From Trissonchulus latispiculum (taxonomy: Eukaryota; Nematoda; Enoplea; Enoplida; Ironidae), in assembly GCA_030248195.1 (NCBI GenBank), contig JASAND010011376.1, positions 34,749-98,748 on the forward strand: a stretch of 64,000 nt of DNA, given 5' to 3'. The notes under the pieces were generated by a model. The model saw nothing but the letters and a program-made list of their open reading frames with translations, was not told the origin of the DNA and did not search any database. A program made the position numbers and the translations under genes. This document shows, piece after piece, positions 41,701 to 52,369 of this stretch. How positions within the stretch are numbered: the stretch's first letter is position 1; every line of letters starts with the position of its first letter.

Positions 41701-44700
41701 AGTAACTAAAACTTCTTTTAATGATTCAACGTAAAAACCCATTCTTCTTAAAAGCCATTTTCCTTACCGCTGGCCCTGACGGCCATAGGACTTGTATCTT
41801 GTTCGGGCTTGACGAGGGGGCTTGGATCACCACCCATACCCCTCTGTTAACAACCTATGATTGTATACTTATTTTTAAGTACAGTACTGTCTCCCTACAT
41901 TTACATAATTTGTTTTATTTGAGAATAAAAGCAAGCAGTAAGATTTAGCATTGCTTTTGCACGTTATGAATTTATTCCTATTTGTCGCCGTAGGAAATAG
42001 TTCGAAGCAGTTTTAGTGTCAGTTTAATATTTGTAACCACGTTTCTCCAGCCAACCGCCCTAACCATCCAACCAAAATTTGGGCCTATTATAGGCTTGCT
42101 CACTTTTACCATCTATATCGTTGTACTTACAACATTCGGAATTTTTTAGATTCACAGTCCTGTCTTAAATGCTGGATCCATGGGGCTTTGTCTGGGATTG
42201 CTGATATCCGTCATGGTGGAAATCTTTCCCACATATTGACTGCTGCCTAAACTTATGGACATTTATTAGCCATGCCAGCTATTGTCATCCATATATCTGC
42301 CATAAGACTTTAAGCCATGAACTCTTTTCATTTGGATTTGCAGTTCATCCATCTATTTTGACATTCTGACATCCAACTGACACCAGCAATGTTATGTCAT
42401 TTAAGTATTTTGTATATAAGTCATATACCGTATGCTGGTTTTAATATTGTATTGATCTCATACAGGCATGCTATGTTTGATATTGCTCTGTTTCATTAAT
42501 GACTGTTTTAAAATGTTGTCAGTGCAGTATGTTATTAAATGTAAACTTAAATGTAAGCTTTCGGAGCGAAATTAGTGTTAGTTATTTTTGCATTCCTCTC
42601 CCTAATTTTTTTGGCTACGCTAGTGAAATTTTGTTTTTTACGGATTAGGTAGCTTCATGTCACTGTAAGCCAATTTTGAAGCTCGTCTTTCAGCTCATAT
42701 GAGCATACGTGGGTTATGGTCTCCTTTTGCTCAACAGCATTAAACAATTTTTTAACTTAGCTAAAGTTGCATGCAAGTCATTTCTATAGTCATGAGTATA
42801 CTAGTTTTTTATATTGTTTTGGTTTTGCAAGTCATACTCTGGGCTTTTTCTAGGCCCAGAAAAAAGTGGGGGGCTCCCCCCCCCCACTAGGGGGGGAGGT
42901 CCAAAAGGGGGGAACCAAAGCGGTCTAAAAATGCCAAAAATACCGTATAAACAGCCTCTTTTCTACACATACTGCTATGACTAAGCTTAAAAGTGCTGAA
43001 AAATTGAGCACCAAAAAAGAAGATTTTTGATCAAAAATTTCCGGCAAAGCCGGAAAAATTTTGAAAATTTTGACCAAAGATCCGGAAAATTTTGCATTTT
43101 CTGGGCACCTTACAGTGAGTGCGGGAGGGGGGAAACCCGAAAAAGTGGGGGTGGGGCCAAGTGGGAGGAGGGCGAAAGGGGTCGAGTGGGCGAACCCAAA
43201 ATGTGGGGGGCGCACCCCTCCCGCCCCCCCACAGTAAAAAAGCCCAGAACTATTTTTGAATGCTATTTAAAAGGAACTACATTGTCGAATTTGTTGTATT
43301 AAATCTGCTGTTAACACTGCATACGGAAATAGTTGAATTTTACTGTTTGTAAGAGATTACTGAGCTTAGTGTATGCTTATGCCGCTTATTGCTTCTGCTT
43401 GAGCTTTTACTGGAGCTTAATGCTTAATGTATGCAGCTTATTTCTACTGCTTTGCATGTGCTGCTTTGCATTTTTGGATGCTTAATTAAACTTAAGTTGC
43501 ATTGTGTTTGTATTTGATGTTTCAACATTAAAAGCATTGTGTGTAAAGTAATTTATTAGAATTTTAGCAGTAATGCTATCAATGTAAATGAGCTGGCTAT
43601 TAGAGATGAACATCATGGTCTACATGTCCTTCAAATTCTAGTTCAAAATTTCAAAATTTTAGTAAGCAGTCTCTTTAGCCATTTCTTTAATTTTTCTGTC
43701 AATTATTTAATGCATAACATTTTTTATCAATCAGAACAGCAATTTTCTCAAGTTTCAGCCTGCTTTTCCTTTTCAAAGTTTGAGTCTTGAGCCATTGCGG
43801 TTTGCGCATTTGGGCACAGAGTATCCTACTACTGCCTGAGTTTTCAATCTGCTCCAGGGCAACCAGATATCAAATTCGAGGATTCTTAATTTTTTATTCA
43901 ATTCCAAAATTATTATTCGCAAATTATTTTAGTCTTGGATCGTCGCGGTTTGCGCATTTGGGCACGTAGTGCTGCTTCTACTACTGCCTGAGTGTTCAAT
44001 CCGCTCCAGGGCTGTCAGAAAATAAAAGTTTAGAACTCTTGATTTTTTAGTAAATTAGAAGAGCAATTTTCTCAAGTTTCAGCCTGCTTTTCCTTTTCAA
44101 AGTTTGAGTCTTGGGCCATTGCGGTTTGCGCATTTGGACACAGAGTATCCTACTACTGTCTGAGTTTTCAATCTGCTCCAGGGCAACCAGATATCAAATT
44201 CGAGGGTTCTTAAATTTTTTATTCAATTCCAAAATTATTATTTGCAAATTATTTTAGTCTTGGATCGTCGCGGTTTGCGCATTTGGGCACGTAGTGCTGC
44301 TTCTACTACTGCCTGAGTGTTCAATCCGCTCCAGGGCTGTCAGAAAATAAAAGTTTAGAACTCTTGATTTTTTAGTAAATTAGAAGAGCAATTTTCTCAA
44401 GTTTCAGCCTGCTTTTCCTTTTCAAAGTTTGAGTCTTGGGCCATTGCGGTTTGCGCATTTGGGCACAGAGTATCCTACTACTGCCTGAGTTTTCAATCTG
44501 CTCCAGGGCAACCAGATATCAAATTCGAAGATTCTTAAATTTTTTATTCAATTCCAAAATTATTATTCGCAAATTATTTTAGTCTTGGATCGTCGCGGTT
44601 TGCGCATTTGGGCACGTAGTGCTGCTTCTACTACTGCCTGAGTGTTCAATCCGCTCCAGGGCTGTCAGAAAATAAAAGTTTAGAACTCTTGATTTTTTAG

Positions 44701-47634
44701 TAAATTAGAAGAGCAATTTTCTCAAGTTTCAGCCTGCTTTTCCTTTTCAAAGTTTGAGTCTTGGGCCATTGCGGTTTGCGCATTTGGACACAGAGTATCC
44801 TACTACTGCCTGAGTTTTCAATCTGCTCCAGGGCAACCAGATATCAAATTCGAGGATTCTTAAATTTTTTATTCAATTCCAAAATTATTATTTGCAAATT
44901 ATTTTAGTCTTGGATCGTCGCGGTTTGCGCATTTTTGTGCACGTAGTGCTGCTTCTACTACTGCCTGAGTGTTCAATCCGCTCCAGGGCTGTCAGAAAAT
45001 AAAAGTTTAGAACTCTTGATTTTTTAGTAAATTAGAAGAGCAATTTTCTCTAGTTTCAGCCTGCTTTTCCTTTTCAAAGTTTGAGTCTTGGGCCATTGCG
45101 GTTTGCACATTTGGGCACAGAGTATCCTACTACTGCCTGAGTTTTCAATCTGCTCCAGGGCAACCAGATATCAAATTCGAAGATTCTTAAATTTTTTATT
45201 CAATTCCAAAATTATTATTCGCAAATTATTTTAGTCTTGGATCGTCGCGGTTTGCGCATTTGGGCACGTAGTGCTGCTTCTACTACTGCCTGAGTGTTCA
45301 ATCCGCTCCAGGGCTGTCAGAAAATAAAAGTTTAGAACTCTTGATTTTTTAGTAAATTAGAAGAGCAATTTTCTCAAGTTTCAGCCTTTTTCAATTTCCT
45401 TTCCTTTTCAAAGTTTGAGTCTTGGGCCATTGCGGTTGGCGCATTTGGGCACAGAGTATCCTACTACTGCCTGAGTTTTTTGGTTTTTTAGTAAATCAGA
45501 AGAGCAATTTTCTCAAGTTTGAGTTTGCTTTTCCTTTAGTCTTGGGCCACTGCGTTTTGCACAAACCAGCAATTAGTATTCTACAGCCAAGTGTTCAATT
45601 CGATTCAGGCTGTTAAATATTAAATATGAAAGACTAAAATTCTTCAATGTTTTAGTCAAGTGGAATTTTCTCAAAGTGTATACAAAATTCTAGTCTTGAC
45701 TCGTCGCATGAGTGTTTGATTTGGTTCGCGGTTCGCTGATAATGAAAGTCAAGCTTTTTAATTTTTAATTCAATTCCGAAAGCAACATTCACAAATTGTG
45801 CACAAAATTCTAGTCTTGGGCCATCGCAGTTTGCGAATTTGAGAAGAAGTATTCCAGTACTGCCTGCGTGTTTAATTCTCTTCACGTGTGCCTGATAGTT
45901 GAGACAAATATTTAATATTATACTTAAATAATATTTGGTCCAAATGTCGAGCCTTGCGCCCTTGCACTTTAGCATTTGGGCACAAAGTATTCTCCTGTTT
46001 TTAACTGATAATGAAAGTCGAGAATTCTTGTCCTATCCTTTATAATCAAAACAGAAATTTTCTCAAATTGTGTACAAAGCCAGGCCGGCCAGCCCCACAG
46101 GTGCCATGTCCAACTGTAAAATAGCGATTCTCTCTCATGTAGAACTGCTTTTTATAGGAAGTACTGTCACATACATTCAGTGATCTATGTCCTTTTTGTA
46201 GTTGTCATCTACAGGGCATTCTCTAAATCCTTAAAAAACCGTCTGATATGTCTACGTCATCTTCCTCTCCACCCAGCTCCCCTTCTAATAGTCCATCAAA
46301 AAGTTTATCGTCCATTTCAATTTGCTCTGAACAGAGCCTAAGCCACTCGTATCCTGCGTCTTTGGATCGCTCCGATTCGGTTTCTACACGCGGGTCGTCC
46401 AAAACAATTTCCCTCGATCGTGAAGCTATATCTGGAGATACTGATACCAATACTTCCATGTCATCGCCTTCGTCAAAGGTCCCTCCCTGCTCTTAAACGT
46501 TCCTATGCTATGGATGAAGATGACATGCGATACTATATTCAAACGTAAGGGTTAAATAAATTTGTTAATGTTTGGTTTAAGTAAAAGCTAATAAATTTAG
46601 GGCGTATTCGAATTGGCTGCGGATCTGGTTAACGGCGGGTACCCGGTGGCCCACGCGGGGTGTGCACATAAATTCTGTGACCACAGCGACCGCAAAGTAT
46701 TTTTAAACTGCCTTCTAAGACTTGTTCATTGGCTTTTTCGCATTGATTTTCATTCCTGCTGCATCTCCTTGTGGACAATCAATTTCTTCGGCTACTTCTT
46801 TATAAAAACAGTTACTCTATTTTTCTTGCGGTTTGAGGGCGTGGTCGCGGGCGGTCGCGGTCACCAGGGTCATTAAAACAGGTCCACCGCCAATTGTGCA
46901 AGCTCGTAATCCCAATGCATTCCTGAGTCTTTATATACTTCGCTTTTGGTCAGGTGGTATGGTTACGAGTAGAGTTGTGCCGGGCCTGCACCGGGCCGGC
47001 CCTGGCCCGGTTGTTGGAAGGCAGGCCCGGCCCGGCTTGTCGTCTAGGCCCGGCCCGAGCCGGGCCTCCGGACCCGGGCTTGACACCGGGCCCGGGCCTG
47101 ACACCGGGCCTCTGGGCCTACCGGGCCTTGATTTGGGCCTACCGGGCCTTATATCGGGCCTCCGGGCCCGGGCCTGACACCGGGCCTTGTATCGGGCCTC
47201 CGGGCCTGGGCCGGGTCTGGCCCGGCCCGAGGTCCGGCCCGGTGATGTTAGTAAGCCCGTGCCCGGGCTCGGCCCGGAAAATTTCTTAACGGCACAACTC
47301 TAGTTACGAGTATGAGTCTAAGCAGGTAGAGTCACTGTGCGTTGGGCTCACGCTCACCTGTGGTATAGTATTTAAAGTACAGCTATCATGCTTGTACAAA
47401 GGTAAATAAATGAACGGGTGGGATGCTTTTCTTCATATGTGCCAGTGCCTCTATAAATTCTGTATGTATCTTAAGCTGTCACACTGCAGTGGATACAGCC
47501 ACTTCCGTCATAGTTTTATATCATAAACAATATTTATACTTTGTGTTTTTAGAGGGCGATTTCCTGTTTATTCGCGTTCTGCTGATGATGCTGTGATTCC
47601 AAGTCAAAGTCACAGTTTCGAACGACCCAATTAG
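38171..47634 (+). CDS. Multi-exon gene of unknown function with repeated AMD exons
   Basis: Exons: 38171-38241, 38436-38523, 38895-38944, 39173-39316, 39990-40103, 40380-40520, 40856-40957, 41341-41451, about 46248-46544, and 47553-47634 (TAG). All junctions from 38171 to 41451 are GT-AG and phase-consistent. The N-terminal part is basic (NFCVDKENLDAGMILVGTK, then RRNVKRRLFKTPIS). The middle is Ser/Asn-rich. Exon 8 is Cys/Lys-rich (RCSSCPCGKFVKKRKSNMRK), perhaps a small zinc-binding or nuclear-localisation patch. Nuclear location is inferred from the basic clusters only. The 5' end lies upstream of 38171 and was not found; exons between 41451 and 46248 may be missing. A polyadenylation signal AATAAA is at 47775. 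Confidence 0.65.
38436..38523 (+). CDS. Unknown gene, exon with NFCVDKENLDAG
   Basis: Acceptor GATTTCAG, donor GTTAGT, open only in the frame set by the previous exon. Encodes a basic then mixed segment ending GTKIL. Confidence 0.65.
38693..38785 (+). repeat. (TTA)n then (TA)n microsatellites
   Basis: About twelve TTA/ATT units, a short break, then about 22 TA units, inside an intron. The poly-leucine and Tyr-Ile open frame across it is an artefact. Confidence 0.92.
38895..38944 (+). CDS. Unknown gene, exon with RRLFKTP
   Basis: Acceptor TTTTTAG, donor GTATGT. Encodes RRNVKRRLFKTPISAV. The LFKTP next to basic residues resembles a proline-directed phosphorylation site, as an inference. Confidence 0.65.
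39173..39316 (+). CDS. Unknown gene, exon with NSFYGTDPFQRF
   Basis: Acceptor TTTTTTAG, donor GTAAGA. Includes an Ala run (TSAAAATIKSANSG) and ends in phase 1 before the AMD exons. Confidence 0.65.
39454..39868. mobile_element. MITE with G/C runs, CTGGCTTTTTCCT family
   Basis: CTGGCTTTTTCCTAGGC at left and GTAGGAAAAAGCC at right, with long G runs inside. The flanks ACAGT and ACATT match at four of five positions. Intronic. Confidence 0.62.
39990..40103 (+). CDS. Unknown gene, AMD exon 1
   Basis: Symmetric phase 1-1 exon of 114 nt, acceptor GTTTTAG, donor GTGAGC. Reads SSDSESAMDIDKLPKVSG near its start. Confidence 0.72.
40380..40520 (+). CDS. Unknown gene, AMD exon 2
   Basis: Symmetric phase 1-1 exon of 141 nt, acceptor ATTCCAG, donor GTTTTG. 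Reads VSSSLSAMDVGVGGSGNG then Ser/Asn-rich sequence. Confidence 0.72.
40856..40957 (+). CDS. Unknown gene, AMD exon 3
   Basis: Symmetric phase 1-1 exon of 102 nt, acceptor TTGTTTAG, donor GTAATT. Reads IVDSSVSAMDQDAPATTN near its start. Confidence 0.72.
41341..41451 (+). CDS. Unknown gene, Cys/Lys-rich exon
   Basis: Symmetric phase 1-1 exon of 111 nt after a strong TTTTTTCTTCAG acceptor. Encodes SPLTRCSSCPCGKFVKKRKS and on to KKALI. Confidence 0.7.
41452..42838. other. Intron sequence without further supported exons
   Basis: AT-rich; several weak ORFs but none with consistent splice phases. A missing exon of the AMD gene could be here. Confidence 0.4.
42839..43247. mobile_element. MITE with G/C runs, CTGGGCTTTTT ends
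   Basis: CTGGGCTTTTTCTAGGCCC at left and AAAAAAGCCCAG at right around G/C runs. No clean target duplication, so the boundary is approximate. Confidence 0.55.
43740..45485 (+). repeat. Dimeric (higher-order) satellite, 325-bp period, about 5.3 units
   Basis: GAGTCTTG recurs at 43782, 44106, 44431, 44756, 45083 and 45417. Each 325-bp unit contains two diverged monomers of about 160 bp. Type A has CCATTGCGGTTTGCGC then ACAGAGTATCC; type B has TCGTCGCGGTTTGCGC then ACGTAGTGCTGC. Both have ACTGCCTGAG and GCTCCAGGGC. It is intronic. Confidence 0.95.
45486..46000 (+). repeat. Degenerate edge of the dimeric satellite
   Basis: Isolated monomers (45538, 45688, 45812, 45940) keep TCTTG.. / TTTGCG.. 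/ ACTGCCTG.. landmarks with much more divergence and irregular spacing. Confidence 0.7.
46248..46544 (+). CDS. Unknown gene, Ser-rich exon with a fourth AMD motif
   Basis: The frame from 46248 is strongly Ser-rich (SSPPSSPSNSPSKSLSSIS). It stops at 46496 unless one base is skipped near 46474, after which it reads LPALKRSYAMDEDDMRYYIQ to a GTAAGG donor. The exit phase fits the 47553 exon exactly. The 5' boundary is uncertain. A one-base assembly error in the AAA at 46475 would reconcile it. Confidence 0.45.
46970..47302. mobile_element. hAT-type MITE filled with GGGCC repeats, 8-bp TSD
   Basis: Ends TAGAGTTGTGCCG and CGGCACAACTCTA with a perfect GTTACGAG duplication at 46962-46969 and 47303-47310. 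The interior is almost entirely CCGGGCCT-type repeats. Confidence 0.9.
47553..47634 (+). CDS. Unknown gene, terminal exon
   Basis: Acceptor GTTTTTAG. Reads GRFPVYSRSADDAVIPSQSH and ends FERPN at TAG 47632-47634. AATAAA follows 140 bp later. Confidence 0.55.
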
Positions 47635-47774
47635 ATACCATGAACCATGCGTGGATACCATGAACTAATACTGATGACATTATTATGACAGCTGATGACA
47701 ACGATAATCGTCTAACTGCCTACCGTTTTCTTTTATTCGATTGACGTCTCTTTTTAATGCTTCTGTGTGACACA

Positions 47775-47780
47775 AATAAA
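47775..47780 (+). promoter_or_regulatory. Polyadenylation signal
   Basis: AATAAA downstream of the terminal exon of the unknown plus-strand gene. Confidence 0.5.
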
Positions 47781-48890
47781 CAAAGCCATGCTATGTAATA
47801 CTGTTTCCGCTAATAAAATAATGGCCTTTGGTTGTTAAAGCTTTACTGTTTAAGATACGAACGTATTTTGTATGAAGTAGTCTGTATGACTTGGTGCATT
47901 TGGTATATACTTCAATTGGTCTGAATTTGTTCCTACTCCAGAGTGTACATAGGTCACCTGTGAATGCGGATCTGGGCCAAGAGCGTGGTGAGAAGATAAA
48001 ATCGGGTCCAAGGTATTTCTATTGAGGTACAAAATTATGGTCTTACTTTAAAATATCAAACATTTTCGGTTATTATATTCAACAGATATTTCTATGTTTT
48101 CATTATGAAAAGCTGAAAGCTCTAAACTTTTTTGTACTATTTCCGCGGAAAGTAATATTTTCAATTTTACATGAAAACTGAATTTCAGTTAAAACTTTAA
48201 TTTAATTTAATTTTTTCGACATTGGCTCAGGCATTTTAACCGACTTCCAGTTCTTGATTAGTTTAGTCAAATTTAAAGCCGACAGCCGGCCGGGCGGCTG
48301 TTCAATTGAGTGCTCCTCCCGGTCGGCCGTTCAAAGCACTGTTCCGTGTAAATATAGTAGTGGGCTATCATCCACGCTCCATGACCCACCTCAACGGCAG
48401 GGCTGGTGAGCTTGTTTTATACATGAACGTTTTCCGGCCGATTTTAACGGTGGAAGCACACACAGATACAGTGTCACGCTGGTCCCATACATTCCAAGTT
48501 ACCATATTTGAAACGTTAATGTTGACGCTTGACCTTAGCAACAACGCACATTCAAGAGCATCCTAAGGCCTTTTCAGGAAAGAGTTATAGACTGTTTTCT
48601 ACTTGATGATATATACGGATATATAACTGTATAGGACGGAATAAAGCAAGTCTTGTGGTTTTGTTTATTGCATTTGCATATTGCATATTGCGATTTAATA
48701 AATTTGCATATTAAGGCTGAAATTGAAAACCTTTCAGCTTCCAATTATGTATTTGAAAGCACCTGCTGTAGTAATTGGTGCAAGTCGCTTTTTGAACTCC
48801 CTGCCGTTTTCACCTGAGTTTTGGTTCGCTACATACCTTGCCTTTAAAATGTGAAACTGTCTTACTCTAAATATGTATGTAGTTGTTTAG
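47781..48890. other. Intergenic stretch without a supported gene
   Basis: Only short open frames without splice support. Contains GGCCGGGCGGCTG / GGTCGGCCG clusters near 48290. Confidence 0.4.
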
Positions 48891-50910
48891 AACGGTATGC
48901 CATTCGACCCGTCGAAGTTTTACGGGCAGCAGGTCCCAGTCATTACTAAAAAGGTAAATTTTAGTTCTCTGCTGTCTTCTCTTAAAGAGGATAAAACTAA
49001 ATAGATCATACATAAATACAGCTATTGAACAAATTTTGATGTGTGACAGGGCCTACAGCTTCAAATTCAGTTAGAAGTTCGCTAGACTCTGCTACCCGCA
49101 ACCATAACGGACATCTGAACACTGAGGTTTGGTCCACACGCTTGACCTATCTCTAATTCGACATTTCCGTATAGTTAATACAATACGTAATTTATAGCGT
49201 GTAACGAGCAAAATTAACGATTTAAGCATCTACATAGCGAAGTATTGCAGAAGCTTCAAGCAAAAATGCATCAAAGTCGACTGTACTAGCTTTCTTTTTT
49301 GTTTTCGCTAGTTTTAAATATTCTGTGCTATCGCAAACCAGTTAAACGAGCTTGGACCTTAGTCGGGTAGGAGAGTCAATATTCAGGCTAATGAAGAACG
49401 AACGAAACAAAGATGTCACTACAGCACCTCCGACCCGAAAAATTCGGGTCGGGGGTGGGGATCGAACCCACAACCTTTGGCTATCTAGGCCAATGCTCAA
49501 CCGATTGAGAAACTCAGACACAATGGAACAAAGCTTAAGTTTGAATTCGTTCCCGAACTGCAGTGACATTTTTAGAGGACGCTTTTTTGCCAACCCATAT
49601 ACAGTAGTTTTGAAGATAAAGTATGTTTTTATTTTATCAATTTCATAAAAGTTAACATTCAGTTCTTTCCGGTCTATTTCTTTCAGTTGCATGGCAATAG
49701 CTGTGCATGTATTTAAGTTGGCTTTTCATGTTTGAATTTTAATATTTAGCGAAGTTCAGAGGGCAAAGAACAAAACAATGTTGATGATTCCGACCTAGAG
49801 GATGGAAGGAAACCACCAACAGAAATTGAACGCCGAAAGCTCTGAAAAGTAAGGCCACTAAAATATTTGTAATTGAAAGAAGCTTCATAAAAATCAACAG
49901 AAATCGTGCCATTTAGTGTCACACCAGCTGATCAGGTTCACGGTCGCCACCGGTCGAGCAACCAAGTACTGACCGGCCTACGGTCAATGACATTTTTGCA
50001 GACTATCGCGTTTAAACTGGCTACGGTTCGCTTTCGAAGCTATTAAATATTCACGCACGCAAATATTTGTGCACGCCACGCATACAATACACTTTGGACT
50101 GGACATTGGTGCTGGTAGACTCGAGTTGACACTGAAATGTTAAGCCACCAGTTGGCCACTGCCTATTAAGTATTTTTGTTATTGACCGTAATCAGTATTC
50201 AGTCTGGCTTCAAAAACTGAAAACAACCGGTGGTTAAAATTCGTGTTATTTTTTGTTTTAGGGTACAAGTCGAATTTCAGTTTTTGCTGTCTCATTTGCT
50301 AAATGTTTGCGATACAAAAAGCGACGCTTTTGTATCAGCTTGGCTTCTTTACAATGATCCTAGCCACCTCAGTTTGGATATGGTTAAATCAAATTCAGAT
50401 CAACAAGCTCTTCAAATGGACATCAGCTCTTCAAGTACGCTTGGAGCCTTAAGCCAAAAACCAGACTTGATTGATACTGCCGATTTAGTGGCAGCCTCCC
50501 AAATCTTGAATGAGGTCCCCGAAGCTAAAGTCCAATGCTGTACTCCATCCGCATTTCAAAAAGAAATAACAATCGAAGATGTTGTTGTTGTTTCAAAGCT
50601 ACGACGCGATGGCAGCAACCGTTTTGAAAAACAAATAGTAGACTTTTTCAAAACTGTGAGCTGTCATATTGGATTCAATCTATCGGACACTGACATAATC
50701 TCTTGCTGTGCGATTAAATCTGCCCGAATTCCATATCCTGTGGCCGTTTTGTTTAGTTCTACTACCCGAGCGATTGCCTTTCTGGAAGTTCTGAAGTCAA
50801 GCGGCTGCGACGCTAGTCCAGCTCGTATTGAACCTTGCCGGCAATTAAGTGCTCAGACCGTAGCAAAACTTATTCAAAAGATGTTTCTATTGCCATGTAT
50901 TGAAATTTGA
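48891..50910 (+). CDS. Unknown gene, three exons, with an ORF1/FP25-like C-terminal region
   Basis: Exon 48891-48953 (ATG at 48897): MPFDPSKFYGQQVPVITKK, donor GTAAAT. Exon 49750-49848: starts RSSEGKEQNNVDDSDLEDG in phase and meets TGA at 49842, seven bases before a GTAAGG donor. Exon 50270-50910 opens after TTTTAG and runs 213 codons to TGA. The last exon ends with a segment like the C-terminal fold of LINE ORF1 and baculovirus FP25K proteins (GFNLSDTDIISC, then PVAVLFSSTTRAIAF). This is a weak pattern match from memory. Joining exons 2 and 3 requires a +1 shift. Alternatively exon 2 ends the protein and the 50.3 kb ORF is a separate, possibly transposon-derived gene. Confidence 0.45.
49400..49525 (-). 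repeat. tRNA-like SINE head or tRNA pseudogene
   Basis: On the minus strand an A-box-like TCTCAATCGGTTGAGCA and a perfect B box GGTTCGATCCC are correctly spaced. The anticodon arm (TTGGC/GCCAA) and T arm (GTGGG/CCCAC) pair perfectly; the acceptor stem has two mismatches. The anticodon reads AGA, but the serine-type long variable arm is absent. No intact tRNA is likely; a SINE body may continue to about 49340. Confidence 0.6.
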
Positions 50911-50995
50911 ATGTACCTTACATCTACTATCGTTTATTGACTTTACACATTCAGTAAAATGTATACATTTTAATGAATACTGTACATGTTGCTGC

Positions 50996-51001
50996 AATAA
51001 A
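50996..51001 (+). promoter_or_regulatory. Polyadenylation signal
   Basis: AATAAA 85 bp after the stop of the 50.3 kb ORF. Confidence 0.55.
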
Positions 51002-51009
51002 TGCTGGAC

Positions 51010-52365
51010 TTTATTGAAAGTTAGAAGAAACAACAAAATGTATAGGGTGCAATGGTGTGTCGTCTAATTCCTCCTTTCTCGTGAATGCCTTCCTTCCACC
51101 TAAAATAAAGAGGAACATCAAGTAAATCAGAAATATTTACGTCAAATCTGTCTAGATGGAATATGCCAATATAATTCTAAGTAGATTAAATTCCGGAATA
51201 ATTTCTGCTTTATTTTCTGCATGAAGTTTAAAACAAAACAAATTATATGTAAAAAAGTACATCAAAACAAAAGTTTGCGCAAATTTTAGCATAGTAAACA
51301 TAAATTTCACTAGCTGAAGAATAAATTTGTGCACTCTTTGCGTAGACTTTATTAATTTGCGCAAATTTTTATTTCTCTGTTAATCTTTAAGCAAATTGGC
51401 TAAAATCTACGTAGTCTCATAACGTCGTATGCCAACGTTATCTTGATAGAGGCATTAAGTAGACCGCTTAAATGCAGTTCAAAATCGGTCATTTTTAAGC
51501 TAGCTTTTAATCAGTCTTTTACATCAATCGGTACCTCTGTCCAATTGCTGGGGAACCCTTTTTTAGTCATTATGAAGTAGCTTTTTGTAATGGAGAAATT
51601 TGCAAAATGTATACGTTGCCTGCAATTCTTAACTTTGACAAGCTGTCGCTTGGCTACGAGAGCAACCCTCATAGATAAGTTGATTTCCACAAGACTCGGG
51701 TGCTTGATGCCATAATACGAATAATTTATGTAAAGACGTGTCTGCTCACTGATTGGCCCACTTAAGCCCAAGACTTACTTGTTGGTAATTTATTAGTAAT
51801 TTTATTATTTTGCATCAACCTAATTATAGTTAAATACACTGCACAAGGGAAACAGCAATTTAAATGATGGCCCGTATCTTTTAAAGTGCACATTTGCTGT
51901 TGAAATTTAGTTAAATTTGCTACATCATTGTCGAAAGCATAAAAAAATGGGTTTTTGAGAAATTAGCTTTAATTCGCCAGAACTTAAAAATTTTGTCGAA
52001 AATTTGACTACAATTAACAGTTTTCTCAAAATATTGAGATTGTTTGCTCGTTAAACTGGTTAAACTATTTCATAAAAGATAGCCATCGGGAAGACGTTTC
52101 TTTCGAAGCTGGAACCGGCCGCTTTTCTTTAGATTTCACTTGGAGAAATCCATGCTCAAAATTGTTTTCATGCAACCGCATGTCCAAATAGAACGGTTGA
52201 ACTAAGACAGCTGTACTCTGCGTAGTTGTAGCAAGTCCATTCCAGGCTTTAAGGTGATATCAAAATTATCGTTGAACTCCAAGAATTGAGTAATTTACAG
52301 TCTTTCAAAGTTATATGATAATACCGGACCAGCACCTTTACACTACCATTTTGATGTTATTGTAA
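51010..52365. other. Intergenic, with relatives of the 35-36 kb repeats
   Basis: 51385-51450 is inverted relative to 36410-36475, and 51545-51620 resembles the inside of the TTAA element at 34.8 kb. The right part ends with CCAGCACC near 52337, like a TTAA-element end. No gene. Confidence 0.45.
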
Positions 52366-52369
52366 GTCT

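Noticed and set aside
43782..45480. CRISPR-like array
   Set aside because: The repeats are contiguous 325-bp dimeric satellite units without unique spacers, in an animal genome.
46833..47289. Overlapping long frames rich in Gly, Pro and Ala
   Set aside because: They are translations of the GGGCC-filled hAT-type MITE.
49400..49525. Functional tRNA gene on the minus strand
   Set aside because: The acceptor stem has mismatches and a serine anticodon occurs without the long variable arm; a SINE head is more likely.
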